Below, piece after piece: positions 50,206 to 58,234 of a stretch of 64,000 nt of DNA. The notes under the pieces were generated by a model. That model worked only from the letters and a program-made list of their open reading frames with translations. It made no database searches and was not told the DNA's origin. The stretch spans positions 3,224,001 to 3,288,000 of the forward strand of contig NZ_CP109598.1 of assembly GCF_036327775.1 (NCBI RefSeq), given 5' to 3'. The position numbers were made by a program, and so were the translations under genes. Origin of the DNA: Streptomyces sp. NBC_01498. GTDB taxonomy: Bacteria > Actinomycetota > Actinomycetes > Streptomycetales > Streptomycetaceae. The number at the start of each line of letters is the position of its first letter. Within the stretch, counting starts at the first letter, position 1.

Positions 50206-51080
50206 TACGTCATGGCGCCCTTGCGAGTCAGGTTTCTAGCCATGGCTGCGGTGAGTTCGGCCGCATGCTCCGGGCTCTTCGCGGCCACCTTCACGTAGCG
50301 CCTGCCGAAGGACTTGAGACCCTTGCTCCGGGCTTCGCGTACGGCCTTCGCCGTCGTTCCCAGGTCGGCGGCAAGCTCTTCTTCGTTGGTGTTGCCGTAG
50401 AACGGGACGGGGTCGATCCCGTACGTGGCCCGGAGTACGTGCGCCTGCCCGTCGCCCATCGTGTCCAAGATCCCTTGGACGACCGCGCACTTGATCCGCC
50501 GCTCTTCGCGGGCCACATCATCGGAGGTGATCAGTTCATCCGGCACTCCGAAGGCGGGTGCGGCCGGCTCCCATGCCTCGTCGGTTCCCGCGCCGGGCAG
50601 GGGCGCGTCAAGGCTCTCGGCGCCCTGGTAGGCGAGGCGCGCCGCGTGGGCCCGGTCCGCGCTGAGACGACGTCCGGCGGGCGGGACGGTCTGGGCCAGC
50701 CTTTCGGCGAGATAGGGATCGTCCCCGGCCATTCTCAGCATGGAGAGGAACGTTTTTGCCGCGTCGGGGTCGGCACCCCGGTTCCGTTCCGCACGGGTCG
50801 AATTGAGAAGGGTGGCTTCGACGGTCGTGTACGCGAACCCGAGGAAGTCACCGGTCACCGACTCGTCAAACCTGCCGAGGGCTTCCCAGACCGCTATCCG
50901 GCCGATCTGTTCGAACTCTTCGCGGTATTCCTCGTGACGCGGACCGCTCTCCGCCATGCGTCGTGCCGCCTTCCGGGCGAGCACTGATACGCGTCCTTCT
51001 GTCGCTGCGATGACCTGGGCTATGGCCTCAAGGTCCTGGTTCTGGGCAGCTCGAACTACGGAAATTGCAAGCTCTGACAC
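50205..51080 (-). CDS. Phage sigma-70-like factor
   Basis: The 291-residue product starts at GTG 51078-51080, behind AAGGAGAG. An N-terminal sigma2-like segment (EEFEQIGRIAVWEALGRFDE then SVTGDFLGFAYTTVEATLLN) and a C-terminal sigma4-like HTH (EEELAADLGTTAKAVREARS KG) are visible. Between them lies a long middle not typical of ECF factors. It is likely a phage-encoded initiation factor for a prophage gene class. The conserved 18-bp motif sits upstream of it and of several other genes, so motif recognition by this factor is an attractive hypothesis, not shown. Confidence 0.75.
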   Translation of the reverse strand: MSELAISVVRAAQNQDLEAIAQVIAATEGRVSVLARKAARRMAESGPRHEEYREEFEQIGRIAVWEALGRFDESVTGDFLGFAYTTVEATLLNSTRAERNRGADPDAAKTFLSMLRMAGDDPYLAERLAQTVPPAGRRLSADRAHAARLAYQGAESLDAPLPGAGTDEAWEPAAPAFGVPDELITSDDVAREERRIKCAVVQGILDTMGDGQAHVLRATYGIDPVPFYGNTNEEELAADLGTTAKAVREARSKGLKSFGRRYVKVAAKSPEHAAELTAAMARNLTRKGAMT

Positions 51081-51108
51081 GGGTGGCTCTCCTTCGGCTC
51101 ACCCGCTT

Positions 51109-51126
51109 TCTGGGGAGCCGATTGCC
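51109..51126 (-). promoter_or_regulatory. Conserved 18-bp prophage motif, copy 2
   Basis: GGCAATCGGCTCCCCAGA on the minus strand, 28 bp upstream of the sigma-factor GTG. It can fold with the following sequence (GGCTC with GAGCC). Confidence 0.8.
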
Positions 51127-51221
51127 CGAAAAGGGCGGGAGCCGAGAGCGCGCAAAGTGGCCGGGGCCACACCTGTTTCAGGGCGCACGAATCCCGTGAA
51201 TGGCTAAGTGAAGGCGCGTCA

Positions 51222-51260
51222 GATCAAGCCCCGTTCCGGGGTGCTTGACGGGGCTTGATC
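51222..51260. terminator. Strong 13-bp hairpin
   Basis: GATCAAGCCCCGT (51222-51234) pairs perfectly with ACGGGGCTTGATC (51248-51260). It lies between the CACGTG palindrome unit and the sigma-factor gene, so it should end the short transcript that starts near 51.47 kb. Confidence 0.8.
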
Positions 51261-51320
51261 AGGGCCTACGTCGTCGCGTTGGTCGGTGTCCGTGCGAACA
51301 CCGCTGGTGTTTTCACAGAC

Positions 51321-51452
51321 TTAGATCCCGTGCGACGGGCGGTAGTTGTTGAGAATTCCGATGCGTGACCGCACCTCATCCGGGGTGCTCAGACCGGGCT
51401 CATTCGCTGGAATGACACGGGGCCCCCAATGCCGCCGGGCGTTATACCGCCG
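51321..51452 (-). other. Short orphan frame between palindromic promoter region and terminator
   Basis: On the minus strand 51321-51323 is a TAA stop. The frame is open back to 51453 and reads RRYNARRHWGPRVIPANEPG then LSTPDEVRSRIGILNNYRPS HGI. Codon use is coding-like, but no ATG, GTG or TTG in a reasonable position starts it. It could be a fragment of a lost gene or a genuine small gene with a rare start, or the segment could be a small RNA bounded by the palindrome and terminator. Confidence 0.35.
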
Positions 51453-51470
51453 TTACGAGGGGGCGCGGGC

Positions 51471-51496
51471 CCGACCTACTCACGTGAGTAGGTCGG
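51471..51496. promoter_or_regulatory. CACGTG-centred palindrome, copy 1 (perfect, 26 bp)
   Basis: A perfect 26-bp palindrome with core CCTACTCACGTGAGTAGG begins 7 bp after the polA stop codon on the minus strand and precedes a new small transcription unit. It matches two other palindromes at 57.69 and 62.35 kb. Confidence 0.85.
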
Positions 51497-51502
51497 TTCT
51501 CG

Positions 51503-53350
51503 TCAGAAGTCGGCGCCGTAGAGGCTGCCCCAGCTCCTTCCTCCGATTTCGGCTTCGGCCGTGATCGGGACGCCGTACAGGTCGAAGGTCATTGCCTGTT
51601 CCACCGCGCGGGCCACATCCGCCGCGTCTTCGCGCGGAGCCGAGAGGAGCGCTTCGTCATGGATCGGGAGCTTGAGCATGTCGAGAAGCCCCGCTTCCTC
51701 GATGTTCAAGAGGGCTTGGCCCAGGCAGTCCCGCGCCACGGACTGGCACGCGTAGTTGACCACCGCGTACGTCCTGTCCCTGTCCAGCGGCAGCCGGCGG
51801 CCTGCCGCGCTGACGAAGACCATGCCGGACTCGTACGCTTCCCGCTGCCACCGGCGGGACGCACGTTTGATCTCCGGATACAGCCGGTCGTACTCCGCGA
51901 AGGCGCGGGCCATGGCCTCTTCGCTCGCTCCGGTCTGGCGGGCAGCCGTGGCCACGCCTCCGCCGTACACCTTCGAGAACCCGGCGCCCTTCATTACCTT
52001 CCGGTCCGACTCCGTTGCCCCGGCGCCCCGGACGAGCCGGGCCGTGAACCAGTGGATATCTTCCCCGGCAAGGAATCCTTCCCGCATCCGGCGCACACCC
52101 GCCAGGGCGGCAAGGACACGCATCTCCACGGCGGAGAAGTCGCACGAGACCATGACGTGCCCCGGGTCCGCCAGAAGGGCCCGGCGGATCATCTGGTCCG
52201 AGCTGGGCAGCGTCTGAAGCGCTGGCCGGGTCACACTCATTCGGCCCGTCCGCGCGGCCATGGAGTGCACGAAGGGGTGGACGCGGCCCCCGGCGTCCAC
52301 GACCTCAAGGAAGGTGTCCGCGTACGACGCACGCCACTTCCCGGCCCGCTTCGAGCGGATCACCGCTTCCGCCAGGGGGTTGGGAGTGCGGGAGTTCACG
52401 CGCTCGCCCTGAAGGCTCAGGTCCGCCAGGGCGGAGAGGACGGCCTTGTCCACCTTCAGGGCGCCGCCCCCGGTGCGCTCCGTCAGGCGCTCGCCCATCC
52501 CAAGGAGCGCTTCCGCCAGAGTGCGGGTGGAGTTGACGTTCTCGACGCCGTACCGGCGAGCCACGTCCGCGAAGCGGTGTTGCTCCTCGGTGAGGGTGGC
52601 GCGCAGCTCGTGAACGTAGGTCTCGTCCAGCACCATCCCGGCGCGCTGCATGTGGGTGCAGATCCGGGCAAGCTCGTGTTCGTACTGGACGAGTTCGGGG
52701 CGCACCCCCAGGCGGTCCAGCTCCCGCGTGAGCACGGGGTCAAGGCGGGCCGTGTAGATGCAGTCCAACCCGGCGTACAGGTTGAAGACGGGGTGGTCCA
52801 GGGGGATGCCGGCCCAGCCGGTGGCCTTCGTCAGGCCCAAGCCCCTGAAGACCTGGGTCAGGTCCCCTTGCGTGTCGGGGGCGGAGGGGTCCACCCAGTA
52901 CGCGGACAAGGACTTGAGGGCGGTCCCGATGCCGCCTTCCTGGGGCTGCCGGGGGTCGAGAAGACCGGCCTTGAGCCGGGTGTCAGTGGTGCGCGGTGCG
53001 AGTGATTCGAGCGGCGCCCCGGCGTGCTCGTCCAACACGGCCCAGTCGAAGGGGGCGTTGTGGATCAGGAAGCGGTCTATGCGGCGGAGGGCTGCACGGG
53101 CGGCGGACTGGAAGACGGGTCCGCGTTCCCAGTGGACGACCCAGGCGTCCCGCTCGTCTCCGAACTGCACCGTACGGAGGCGGTAACCGGGGCTGTAGAT
53201 GCCCAGCCCGCTCGTCTCCGTGTCGAGCGCGACGGCGCCCCGGCGGTTGGCGCGGGCAAGCCAGGAGCTGAAGCGGGTGAGGTCTTCTCGGGTCTGCGGA
53301 ACGTGGACGGTGACGATGTCCCCGGCCACCGCGTGGCGGTGGGTCTGCAA
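51503..53350 (-). CDS. Phage family A DNA polymerase
   Basis: This 615-residue PolA-type replicase has an N-terminal 3'-5' exonuclease domain (ALDTETSGLG with the DxE pair; later FLIHNAPFDWAVL) and a polymerase domain with motif A VSCDFSAVEMRVLA, motif B DRKVMKGAGFSKVYGGG and motif C LPIHDEALL. It replicates phage DNA together with the primase-helicase. The start is a TTG at 53348-53350, seven bases after GGGGAG, unusual but best supported. The 5'-3' exonuclease domain of cellular PolI is absent, as in phage enzymes. Confidence 0.92.
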   Translation of the reverse strand: MQTHRHAVAGDIVTVHVPQTREDLTRFSSWLARANRRGAVALDTETSGLGIYSPGYRLRTVQFGDERDAWVVHWERGPVFQSAARAALRRIDRFLIHNAPFDWAVLDEHAGAPLESLAPRTTDTRLKAGLLDPRQPQEGGIGTALKSLSAYWVDPSAPDTQGDLTQVFRGLGLTKATGWAGIPLDHPVFNLYAGLDCIYTARLDPVLTRELDRLGVRPELVQYEHELARICTHMQRAGMVLDETYVHELRATLTEEQHRFADVARRYGVENVNSTRTLAEALLGMGERLTERTGGGALKVDKAVLSALADLSLQGERVNSRTPNPLAEAVIRSKRAGKWRASYADTFLEVVDAGGRVHPFVHSMAARTGRMSVTRPALQTLPSSDQMIRRALLADPGHVMVSCDFSAVEMRVLAALAGVRRMREGFLAGEDIHWFTARLVRGAGATESDRKVMKGAGFSKVYGGGVATAARQTGASEEAMARAFAEYDRLYPEIKRASRRWQREAYESGMVFVSAAGRRLPLDRDRTYAVVNYACQSVARDCLGQALLNIEEAGLLDMLKLPIHDEALLSAPREDAADVARAVEQAMTFDLYGVPITAEAEIGGRSWGSLYGADF

Positions 53351-53458
53351 GGTATGTCTCCCCGTGAACGGGGGCAGAGCACACCCAACGCGCGCACGGA
53401 CAGGGACCCACCCGGTCGTTCTGGGCGGGCCTCTGCCCGTGCTACTGCGGTTGGCCGG

Positions 53459-54434
53459 TCAGCTCATGAGCCGCCGGAAGGCTTCGAACGCCTGGGCGGG
53501 AACAACTCCGTTGCCCAGGGCCCTGAGTTGGTGCTTGCGGGTCAGCCCGGGTATCCCGGTGACCCAGCCGGCGCGGAGGCCCATCAGCCACTCGCACCAC
53601 TGGGGAGTGAGCCGGAGGCCACCGCGCGGCCCGCGCTCCGTGGGCGGAGGCGAGGCGCGTCCGGTCAGCTCCTCCCAGCGCCTCACGGCGGGGAGGTATT
53701 CGCCCCACCATGCGGAAGGAGAACGATGACAGTCCGGAGATTCGAAGAACCCTGACGGGTCTTCGACTGGCCCGGCCCGCCCAAACCGTCGGAGGCGGTC
53801 GGAGTGGGGAAGAAGAAAACAGGCTTCGTCGGCAAGAGTTGCCGCGTGAGGCTGGCTACTGCCCCCCCCCCCCCCCGCAGAACTGATCTTCTTCAGGCGT
53901 TTGAGGGGGTGTTGGGGTCCACCGTTGGAACCGAGATTCGCCGTGGGCGTCCGCAGGAACGGCGAGGCAGAACCAACGGTCTCTGTGGTGGGGCGCTCCG
54001 ACTGCGGAAGCTCGAAGGCTGATCCATTTAGCGTCATACCCGCTCGTGGCCAGCCCCGCGAGGATTTCCGGGAGCCCGCGCGTCCGGATCGCGGCGACAT
54101 TTTCCAGGAACACGAGTTCCGGTCGAAGAACGCGAACGGCGTCAAGGACGTTGAACCAGATTGCTGACCTTGCATCACTCAAGCCCCCTCTTCGTCCGGC
54201 GTTGCTGATTCCCTGGCACGGGAAGCCCGCCGTGACGATGTTGATTTCTCCGATGAGGGCGGCCCAGTCGATGGTCTGGACGTCCCCGAGGTTCGGGGCG
54301 TCCGGGTACCGGGCCGCCAGGATCTGGGAGGCGTGCGGATCGTTCTCCGCGACGTAGCGCACGCGCTCCCCGGTCAGGCTCTCCACCGCGATTCCCAAGC
54401 CCCCGTAACCGGAGCACAATTCCAAAATGGGCAT
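53459..54434 (-). pseudogene. Cytosine-C5 DNA methyltransferase split by a 15-base homopolymer
   Basis: Two frames together form a complete C5 methyltransferase. The first (54434-53856) has motif I ELCSGYGGLG, the catalytic motif IV GFPCQGIS, motif VI ENV and motif VIII HHRDRWF. It reads into a run of 15 G on the coding strand (53862-53876) and stops two codons later. The target-recognition and motif X end (LRALGNGVVPAQAFEAF) lies in the next frame, ending at 53459. Losing one G (or gaining two) restores a 324-residue protein. The gene may be phase variable, or the tract length may be a sequencing artefact. Modification of phage or host DNA is the expected role. Confidence 0.85.
53862..53876. 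repeat. 15-base homopolymer in methyltransferase gene
   Basis: A pure run of 15 C on the plus strand (15 G in the gene). It lies between the catalytic and the recognition halves, exactly where the reading frame shifts. Homopolymers of this length are prone to slippage in replication and sequencing. Confidence 0.9.
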
Positions 54435-54464
54435 GGCAAGCCCACCCCCTTTGCGTGTGTGGGC

Positions 54465-56939
54465 CTACTTGGCGAAGATCCCGGGACCGGCCGGCGTCGC
54501 TTCGTCCACGGCCAGGCGGACGCCTACGAGCGCGATGCCCTTGTTGGTCTTCTTGCGGACAACTCCGCGCTCTTCCATCGCGCCGAAGAACGCCCGTCTC
54601 GTCCATATCTCCTTGGCGGGCAGGTTCTCCGCCGTGCACCAGTCGAGATAGGCGTTGAACGCGTCACCGCCCGGCATCGCGGCATCTTCGTGCCGCTCAA
54701 GAACGCCGGGAAAGAAGCCGCTGAGCGCGTCGGAGGTCTCCCGGTACTCCCGCGTGGCGTCCGCGATGACCGGCGGGTCCTGAAGCCCGCCCGCGTACCA
54801 CTCCACGGCGCCCCGGACCGCCCAAGCGGCAATACCGGCCGCCTCCGCCATGAGCGTCCGGTCAAGGTAGGGATCACGCTCCTCCGGGGAGAACCACCGC
54901 GTGAAAGGCAGCATCTTGACCCGGCGCCACAAACCCTCATCCTGCCCCCGGAACCGGGGCTTGTGATTCGTGGAAAGGACAATGAGGAAGCTGGGCTTGA
55001 ATTCGAAGAATTCCTGCCTCATGAATCGCGCGGACATCATGTCCTTGCCGGACGCGCGCTTGAGAATCGCTTCCGACATCGGCTTGCCGCTCTCACCCTC
55101 GCTCGCCATCACGAGCCGGCTGCCCCTCAGTGCCGCGATGTCGTTGGGAATACCACCGCTGGGCCGGTCCTCGAAGGTGGCGAACGCGGTTGTCTTCGTG
55201 ACCGCCCGGAACACGGCGGTCAGGGTGTCGGTCGCCACACTTTTACCGTTGGCGCCCTTGCCCCAGCAGATGACGAAGCACTGTTCCGCCACGCTGCCGG
55301 TGATGCCGTACCCCACGAGCCGCCGGAAGTAGTCGCCCAACTCCGGCCTGCCTGGGAAGACTTCGGCAAGGAAGGTAAGCCACCGGGGGCACTGAGCTTC
55401 CGGCCGGTAGTCGATGTCCAGCGCGTACGTGAGCATGTCGCGCTTGTCGTGCTTCCGCAGCTCCCCGGAGCGGAGATCCACCGTGCCGTTGGCGAAGGTC
55501 AGAAGCTCCGGGTGGGCGTCGAACTCCGACGCGTCCACGTGCACGGACGGGACCGCCCGCAGCTCCCGTATCAGGGAGTCGATGTTCCGCGTCAGCGTGA
55601 AGCCCCGGGCAGTCTTCTGAAGCCGGGCCCCGGGGTCGCTCTTCGCATCCCCACCCTTCTCGGCGTGCTCCCTGCTCAGCTCAGCGGCTGCCACCGTCAG
55701 TGCCGCGCCCATGTAGTGGATGGCCTGACGGACGCGGGTGTCACTGCGCTCCCAGACCGTGCCCGACCACATGTAGAAGCCCAGCCCGGGGGCGTGCTTG
55801 ATCGTGCCCCGGGTAAACGCCACGAGCGCGTGAGCGTTGAGCACGTCCGACGATCCATATTGCTCAGCGAATTCCGTCATGAGCCGGACGGCGCGGGCGG
55901 CTTCGTCCGCGTCGGGGACCAGAGCCCCGGTCGCCCCGTCCACGAGTACGTCACCCACGGGCGTGACGGGCCGGGCCGCCTTGACCGCACGGTGGAGAGC
56001 GGACGGGAAGGCGGAGGGGTCATCCTCACGCCACCGCGTCAGATCGTGACCGGCGGTGGGGATGTCCAGCTCGAACACGGAAACCCCGTGGGCGGCAAGG
56101 CCCTCCGCCAGACGCTGGGTGAACCGTGTCCCCGCGTCGTCGTGGTCACCGGCAACCAGAACGTGGGAGCCCTTGAGCCCTTCGGCCAACTCCTCTATCA
56201 GGTCCGGGCTCCCCGCCAGACTCGCGCCCCGCACAGCAACGGAGTCGTACCCCACCCCCGTGGCGGTGAGCGCGTCCCCCGGCCCCTCCGTGACGATCGT
56301 GACCCCGTAGCCACCACCACCGCGAAACACCCCGTACCCCGTCCACCGCATCCCCGGCGGGTTCATCAGGCTCAGCCACCGCCCCGGACACTGCCCCGTG
56401 AGATCCCGACCCTGAAGCCCCCGAACCGTGCCGGAGAAGTCCCTCAGCGGCACCGTCAGACGCGGGTACGCCAGAAACGAGCGGGACCGGTAGGGGAAGT
56501 GGCCGATGGCCTCCCCGTCGTCCACGCCCAGCCCGTGGTCAGCGGCCCCGTCCATGTCGATGCCGAAGCGGCCCGCTGCGTACTGGGCGGCCCGCCCGGC
56601 GGCTTCACCGTCCAGCCTCCGCAACAAGGCGGATGACTCGTCCACGTAACGGGCGAGTGCTGCCGACTCCCCGACGCCCACGAGCTGGGGCCGCACGGAC
56701 GAGACGGTCAGCCCCTCCCCGCCGGAGTTGAACAGGTCCGGGAAGCTGAGCCCCACGGCACCGATCACGTCTTCGGTCAGGCAGCCGGCCCGGCACGTGA
56801 CGCGGACCTTGTGATCGTCGCCGCGCCAGATCCGCAGGGACGGGCGGGAGTCGCCGTGCGCGGGGCACAGGGCGAGATAACCCCCGTCCGCCTCTTCGGT
56901 GACCTGGGAGAACCGGGCGAGTAGGTGAGTGAACAACAT
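54465..56939 (-). CDS. P4-type phage primase-helicase
   Basis: This 824-residue protein starts at ATG 56937-56939 after AAGGAGGCGCCGAAC; the upstream GTG is not used. A zinc-finger-like N-terminus (LCPAHGDSRPSL, then TCRAGC), a TOPRIM-like primase core (VTEGPGDALTATG; VLVAGDHDDAG) and a D5/P4-type SF3 helicase with Walker A WGKGANGKSVA are seen in order. It opens the DNA and primes it for the family A polymerase. The gene follows the 18-bp motif at 56.97 kb, which lies between it and the upstream nuclease-like gene. Confidence 0.9.
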   Translation of the reverse strand: MLFTHLLARFSQVTEEADGGYLALCPAHGDSRPSLRIWRGDDHKVRVTCRAGCLTEDVIGAVGLSFPDLFNSGGEGLTVSSVRPQLVGVGESAALARYVDESSALLRRLDGEAAGRAAQYAAGRFGIDMDGAADHGLGVDDGEAIGHFPYRSRSFLAYPRLTVPLRDFSGTVRGLQGRDLTGQCPGRWLSLMNPPGMRWTGYGVFRGGGGYGVTIVTEGPGDALTATGVGYDSVAVRGASLAGSPDLIEELAEGLKGSHVLVAGDHDDAGTRFTQRLAEGLAAHGVSVFELDIPTAGHDLTRWREDDPSAFPSALHRAVKAARPVTPVGDVLVDGATGALVPDADEAARAVRLMTEFAEQYGSSDVLNAHALVAFTRGTIKHAPGLGFYMWSGTVWERSDTRVRQAIHYMGAALTVAAAELSREHAEKGGDAKSDPGARLQKTARGFTLTRNIDSLIRELRAVPSVHVDASEFDAHPELLTFANGTVDLRSGELRKHDKRDMLTYALDIDYRPEAQCPRWLTFLAEVFPGRPELGDYFRRLVGYGITGSVAEQCFVICWGKGANGKSVATDTLTAVFRAVTKTTAFATFEDRPSGGIPNDIAALRGSRLVMASEGESGKPMSEAILKRASGKDMMSARFMRQEFFEFKPSFLIVLSTNHKPRFRGQDEGLWRRVKMLPFTRWFSPEERDPYLDRTLMAEAAGIAAWAVRGAVEWYAGGLQDPPVIADATREYRETSDALSGFFPGVLERHEDAAMPGGDAFNAYLDWCTAENLPAKEIWTRRAFFGAMEERGVVRKKTNKGIALVGVRLAVDEATPAGPGIFAK

Positions 56940-56963
56940 GTTCGGCGCCTCCTTCACCCGGTC

Positions 56964-56981
56964 TCTGGGGCGCCGATTGCC
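56964..56981 (-). promoter_or_regulatory. Conserved 18-bp prophage motif, copy 3
   Basis: GGCAATCGGCGCCCCAGA on the minus strand. It begins 5 bp after the TAG of the preceding gene and ends 24 bp before the primase ATG. Confidence 0.8.
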
Positions 56982-56985
56982 AGCC

Positions 56986-57489
56986 CTACCGAGCCGCGCG
57001 GAGGTCCGCCACGAGCTGGGCGAAGCGGGCCAGATCGGTGGTCAGGTACCAGCGGGCGGAGTCAAGACCGCGCACCGCCGGGGTGAACGCGTACCGCTCC
57101 CGCATCTCCCGTGCGGACACCCCCAGTGCCGTGCGCACCCGCGTCCACGTCCGTACGCCGAAGTGCACCCGGCCCAGCCGGACGTTGGCCCGCCGGACCT
57201 TATGGACCACCACGCCGTACGGGTAGCCCGCGTGGAACGCCTCAACGTGCGCCTGGCGGAGCCACATAGGAACCGCCGGGGACTTCACGTCCTTGCACTC
57301 AAGGACGAACGGGGCACAGTGCACGTCGCCCACGTCCCTGGCGCCCTCCTGGGCCGCCCGCCGGACGTTGAGGGCAGAGAAGACGTCCTTCACCCTGCCC
57401 GACCCGTCCACGAGCCCCAGCGCTTCGTTGAGGTAGTCCCTCACGGCGGACTCCCACGCGGTCCCGCGCGCCTTCGACGGGTTAGCCAC
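56986..57489 (-). CDS. PD-(D/E)XK nuclease-like protein (resolvase-like)
   Basis: The 167-residue product starts at GTG 57487-57489 (VANPSKARGTAWESAVRDYL), overlapping the stop of the previous gene by 8 bp. Glu in GTAWESAV, Asp in ARDVGDVHCAPF and the ExK in FVLECKDVKSPAVP give the catalytic pattern of PD-(D/E)XK nucleases, as in Holliday junction resolvases. The remainder includes RVHFGVRTWTRVRTALGVSA. A role in recombination or replication of the phage is likely; a specific name is not justified. Confidence 0.7.
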   Translation of the reverse strand: MANPSKARGTAWESAVRDYLNEALGLVDGSGRVKDVFSALNVRRAAQEGARDVGDVHCAPFVLECKDVKSPAVPMWLRQAHVEAFHAGYPYGVVVHKVRRANVRLGRVHFGVRTWTRVRTALGVSAREMRERYAFTPAVRGLDSARWYLTTDLARFAQLVADLRAAR

Positions 57490-57661
57490 GTGCCCACCGC
57501 GCGTCCGCGCCACGGTGCACCGCCTGGGCGACCGCGTCCACGTACCGGCCCCAGTCCCGGCGGTCTCGCGCCCCGGCCTCAAGCCACAGGGTGTCCCCCC
57601 GCCCCAGGCCGCGTACGTCCCCCAGTGCCGGAGCCGTCGCCCCGGTGATCCGAATGTCCAT
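57482..57661 (-). CDS. Small prophage protein, 59 aa
   Basis: ATG 57659-57661 (MDIRITGATAPALGDVRGLG) follows GGGGGAGAGG. The product continues RGDTLWLEAGARDRRDWGRY then VDAVAQAVHRGADARWARG. It is the first gene after the second CACGTG palindrome and is coupled to the nuclease-like gene by an 8-bp overlap. The function is unknown. Confidence 0.65.
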   Translation of the reverse strand: MDIRITGATAPALGDVRGLGRGDTLWLEAGARDRRDWGRYVDAVAQAVHRGADARWARG

Positions 57662-57677
57662 CCCTCTCCCCCTCATC

Positions 57678-57699
57678 AACCCACTCACGTGAGCAGGTT
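57678..57699. promoter_or_regulatory. CACGTG-centred palindrome, copy 2 (imperfect)
   Basis: The half-sites around CACGTG (57686-57691) match over 22 bp except for two positions: core CCACTCACGTGAGCAGG. It lies just after the hairpin terminator and 17 bp upstream of the ATG of the 59-residue gene, so it occupies the promoter of a new transcription unit. Confidence 0.8.
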
Positions 57700-57708
57700 G
57701 GAAATGCC

Positions 57709-57750
57709 GAAGGGCCGGACAGCACCCAGTGGGGTTCCGTCCGGCCCTTC
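57709..57750. terminator. 12-bp hairpin terminator
   Basis: GAAGGGCCGGAC (57709-57720) pairs with GTCCGGCCCTTC (57739-57750), 9 bp after the stop of the 94-residue gene on the minus strand. It separates the gene to the right from the operon that starts at 57.66 kb. Confidence 0.8.
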
Positions 57751-57758
57751 CCTGTGTT

Positions 57759-58043
57759 CTACGCGTCGCGCTCGCCCGTCACGTCCGGCAGGCACAACCG
57801 CGCGTGCTCGGTCGAAATCCACTCCCGCCGCAGACGCTTTCGCGGCACGAAGCCCGATTCAGTCCCTGTTGGCTGGACGAGAAGCATCGGGCGAAGGATG
57901 CCGTCCACCTTGCGGACGGTGACCTTCTCAACGATGGCGTCAGCCAGGCGGACCCTGTTCCCCTGCCGGGCCCCGTACGTGATCAGGTCACCCCGGTACA
58001 GCTCGTTGCCCGCGTAGTCGGAGACCGTCCCTCGCTTACCCAT
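57759..58043 (-). CDS. Hypothetical prophage protein, 94 aa
   Basis: ATG 58041-58043 (MGKRGTVSDYAGNELYRGDL) follows GAGGAGTTC. It overlaps the previous stop by 8 bp. The product has a beta-rich pattern ITYGARQGNRVRLADAIVEK with a C-terminal Arg-rich helix. The function is unknown. It is followed by the terminator at 57.71 kb. Confidence 0.65.
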   Translation of the reverse strand: MGKRGTVSDYAGNELYRGDLITYGARQGNRVRLADAIVEKVTVRKVDGILRPMLLVQPTGTESGFVPRKRLRREWISTEHARLCLPDVTGERDA

Positions 58044-58173
58044 AGACGAACTCCTCTTCATCCACCCCGAAGCGCCGCCGGCGTTCATGGATCACGTGCG
58101 GGATCTCGCCCGGCTTCCACTCCCAGAGAGGCGCCTTGAGCGCCGTATCAGGCAGAGACCGAAGGAGCGTCAT
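58036..58173 (-). CDS. Small prophage protein, 45 aa or longer
   Basis: The frame ends at 58036. ATG 58171-58173 gives MTLLRSLPDTALKAPLWEWK; a TTG at 58231-58233 with GAGGAG upstream would add 20 residues (GGGYLPGSFLTAKAG). The C-terminal RRRRFGVDEEEFVYG is fixed. The latter start overlaps the RDF stop. No family is recognised. Confidence 0.5.
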   Translation of the reverse strand: MTLLRSLPDTALKAPLWEWKPGEIPHVIHERRRRFGVDEEEFVYG

Positions 58174-58234
58174 GAACTCACCGCTCCCCGCCTTCGCGGT
58201 CAGGAACGAGCCGGGAAGGTACCCGCCCCCCAAC

